From Nocardia crassostreae (lineage in GTDB: Bacteria; Actinomycetota; Actinomycetes; Mycobacteriales; Mycobacteriaceae), in assembly GCF_001613405.1 (NCBI RefSeq), contig NZ_BDCH01000014.1, positions 372,001 to 436,000 of the forward strand: 64,000 nucleotides of DNA, given 5' to 3'. The position numbers and the translations under genes are program-made. Position 1 is the first letter of the stretch. Each line of letters starts with the position of its first letter. The notes beneath the pieces were generated by a model that did not search any database, was not told the origin of the DNA, and was given only the letters and a program-made list of their open reading frames with translations. This document shows, piece by piece, positions 62,738 through 64,000 of this stretch.

Positions 62738-63873
62738 GCCAGCACCTCCACCGGCAGCACCGCCTCCACCACCCAGCCACCCTCGGGACCCGGCCCCGCA
62801 GAGAGCGATCCGCCGAGGAGCTGGGCGCGTTCGGCCATGCCCAGCAGGCCGAACCCAGGCTCCGGGACCGGCCCGGGCTCGGTCCGTCCATCGTCGCTGA
62901 CACGCAGCCGGACGGCGTCGCCCTCCCGGCGTACGTCGATCCGGACGCGGGTCGCGCTCCGGGCGTGCCGTACGGCATTGGTCAGCGACTCCTGCGCGAG
63001 CCGGTAGAGCGCGGCGTCCACCGGTCGTGCCAGCCGGGTCAACGAACCGTTCAGCGAGACCTCGACGGTGGGCGTCGCGTCGGCGCACGCCAGAGCACGC
63101 AGGTCCGCGACACCCTGCTGCGGTGAGTAGGCGACGGCTTCCTCCGCACGCAGCACCCGCACCATGGATCTCATCTCCGCCAGGGTTCGCGACGCTTCGG
63201 ACTCTATCGCCGCCAGGACCTCGGCAGCCTTCTCCGGCTGGATACCGGCGACCACGCCACCGGCCTGCGCCTACACCGCGATGGCCGAAACGTGGTGGGC
63301 CACAGTGTCGTGCAGCTCGCGCGCCAGCGCCACCCGCTCCTGATTGCGGATCTCACGCTGCTGGCGATGCCAGAGGTCGGCGCGGTAGCGGAACACCGCT
63401 GCGAGAGCGACGAGCAACAACAAGAGGACGCTTCCGCCGAACACGTCGGCCCAGCCCGCGGAAGAGGCGTACATCCCCAGCGCGACAACGACTGTCACGA
63501 ACGCCGTCCCCCAGACCATCTCCCGTCCCGAGCCCCACCACACCAGCGAGTAGAGCAGGATCAGGTCGGCCAACATGGAGTAGAGGCCGAGATCCTCGGC
63601 GTGTGTGGTCAGCTGGAGGACCGAGAGCAGCCCGGCGACGCTCCACCCGACCAGGGCGGCCATCAGCGGGCGGCCGCGCCGCCAGAGCAGGGCGGGTATC
63701 AGCGCCAGGGCGAGCACCACCACCAGGGGTCGCCAGGCCAAACCTGGCCGAACGATGCCCTCGACCAGGACGGCGGCCGCGAACACGCCTGCCAGCAGCC
63801 AATCGAGACGACCGATGGGTGGGGTGTCGGCAGGCCGCGGCTCATGCCAGAGGGAGCGCCGGACAGTGACCAC
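62734..63873 (-). pseudogene. NarL-type sensor histidine kinase with an in-frame TAG
   Basis: 379 codons. N-terminal membrane region of five or so helices (LLAGVFAAAVLVEGIV, PLVVVLALALIPALLW, AFVTVVVALGMYAS, VLLLLLVALAAVF), dimerisation/phospho-acceptor motif RVALARELHDTVAHHVSAIA. TAG at 63273-63271 (codon 201) stops translation right after the phospho-acceptor helix; AQAGGVVAGIQPEKAAEVLA continues in the same frame, where the family has V-Q-A, so CAG to TAG is likely. The rest has the H-ATPase domain (QESLTNAVRHARSATRVRI, SDDGR, GFGLLGMAERAQLLGG). As read, the ATPase part is lost and the adjoining response regulator lacks its kinase. Confidence 0.9.
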
Positions 63874-64000
63874 GGCTTCATCCTAGGGACCGGCGCGCCT
63901 CGGCGTACCAGCCGAAAGTACGAGAGCGGGATCATGCCATCGGCCGGGCGAACTCCGGCCTGCGGGCCAATGTGCCCGCCGCCGGGCTAAGCGATCGTTG

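Noticed and set aside
16572..63273. Stop-codon reassignment or selenocysteine/pyrrolysine as a general explanation of the internal stops
   Set aside because: TAG, TAA and TGA are all involved, each where an ordinary residue (Glu, Gln, Arg) is expected, and the same codons end neighbouring genes normally.
1..64000. CRISPR arrays, tRNA and rRNA genes
   Set aside because: No regularly spaced short repeats and no cloverleaf or rRNA-like segments were noticed; a covariance search was not possible.

Overview
The window reads as a high-GC actinobacterial chromosome, most likely Nocardia or a close relative. The signs are GC-biased codon use, GTG starts, type I PKS modules with actinobacterial docking helices, AfsA-, SARP- and LAL-type regulators, MmyB-type XRE regulators, DUF6461- and septum-formation-like small proteins, and an IS110-family element. 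I recognised no tRNA, rRNA or CRISPR. All calls come from reading the sequence; no database search was run.

Layout. 1-4.0 kb: a short-chain fatty acid transporter cut by the window edge, an acyl-CoA ligase, and a divergent alpha/beta hydrolase / HxlR regulator pair. 4.1-17.2 kb: first half of a biosynthetic locus (SARP regulator, FAD oxidoreductase, AfsA-type gamma-butyrolactone synthase, a KS-AT-ACP PKS, and a large ACP-KS-AT-DH-ER-KR-ACP PKS). 17.4-29.4 kb: a broken aldehyde dehydrogenase, then an accessory region of small genes with a 265-bp direct repeat, a long perfect hairpin and a broken IS110 element. 29.4-40.9 kb: second half of the locus (a paralogous FAD oxidoreductase, KS with a dead AT, a DarB-like KAS III, an ACP, a DarA-like protein fused to a thioredoxin-like domain, an O-methyltransferase, a LAL-type regulator, a DUF98 chorismate lyase and a gutted acyl-AMP ligase). 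41-47 kb: alpha-glucosidase with LacI regulator, an EF-hand membrane protein, ArsR/SRPBCC pair and a desaturase. 47-51.9 kb: a subtilase / carboxypeptidase operon and small proteins. 51.9-57.2 kb: SDR, XRE, hydrolase and LAL regulator. 57.5-61.4 kb: a compact RiPP-like locus (XRE, 51-aa peptide, asparagine-synthetase/lasso-cyclase-like enzyme, ABC exporter). 61.6-63.9 kb: a small membrane protein and a NarL-type two-component system.

How the locus may work (inference). The chorismate lyase would make a hydroxybenzoate starter, an acyl-AMP ligase would load it on the N-terminal ACP of the large PKS, and the modules would add one fully reduced and one unreduced unit. DarA/DarB/ACP would condense two beta-ketoacyl chains into a dialkylresorcinol-type ring, finished by FAD oxidoreductases and the O-methyltransferase. 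AfsA, SARP and LAL genes suggest butanolide-linked control. This looks like a mixed modular-PKS / dialkylresorcinol pathway with an aryl starter.

The most striking general property is the number of lesions. At least nine stop codons (TAG, TAA and TGA) interrupt otherwise continuous homologous reading frames in seven genes. Four more genes carry frameshifts, and several others have lost catalytic motifs. Either the region is decaying or the sequence has an unusual error load; resequencing would separate these.
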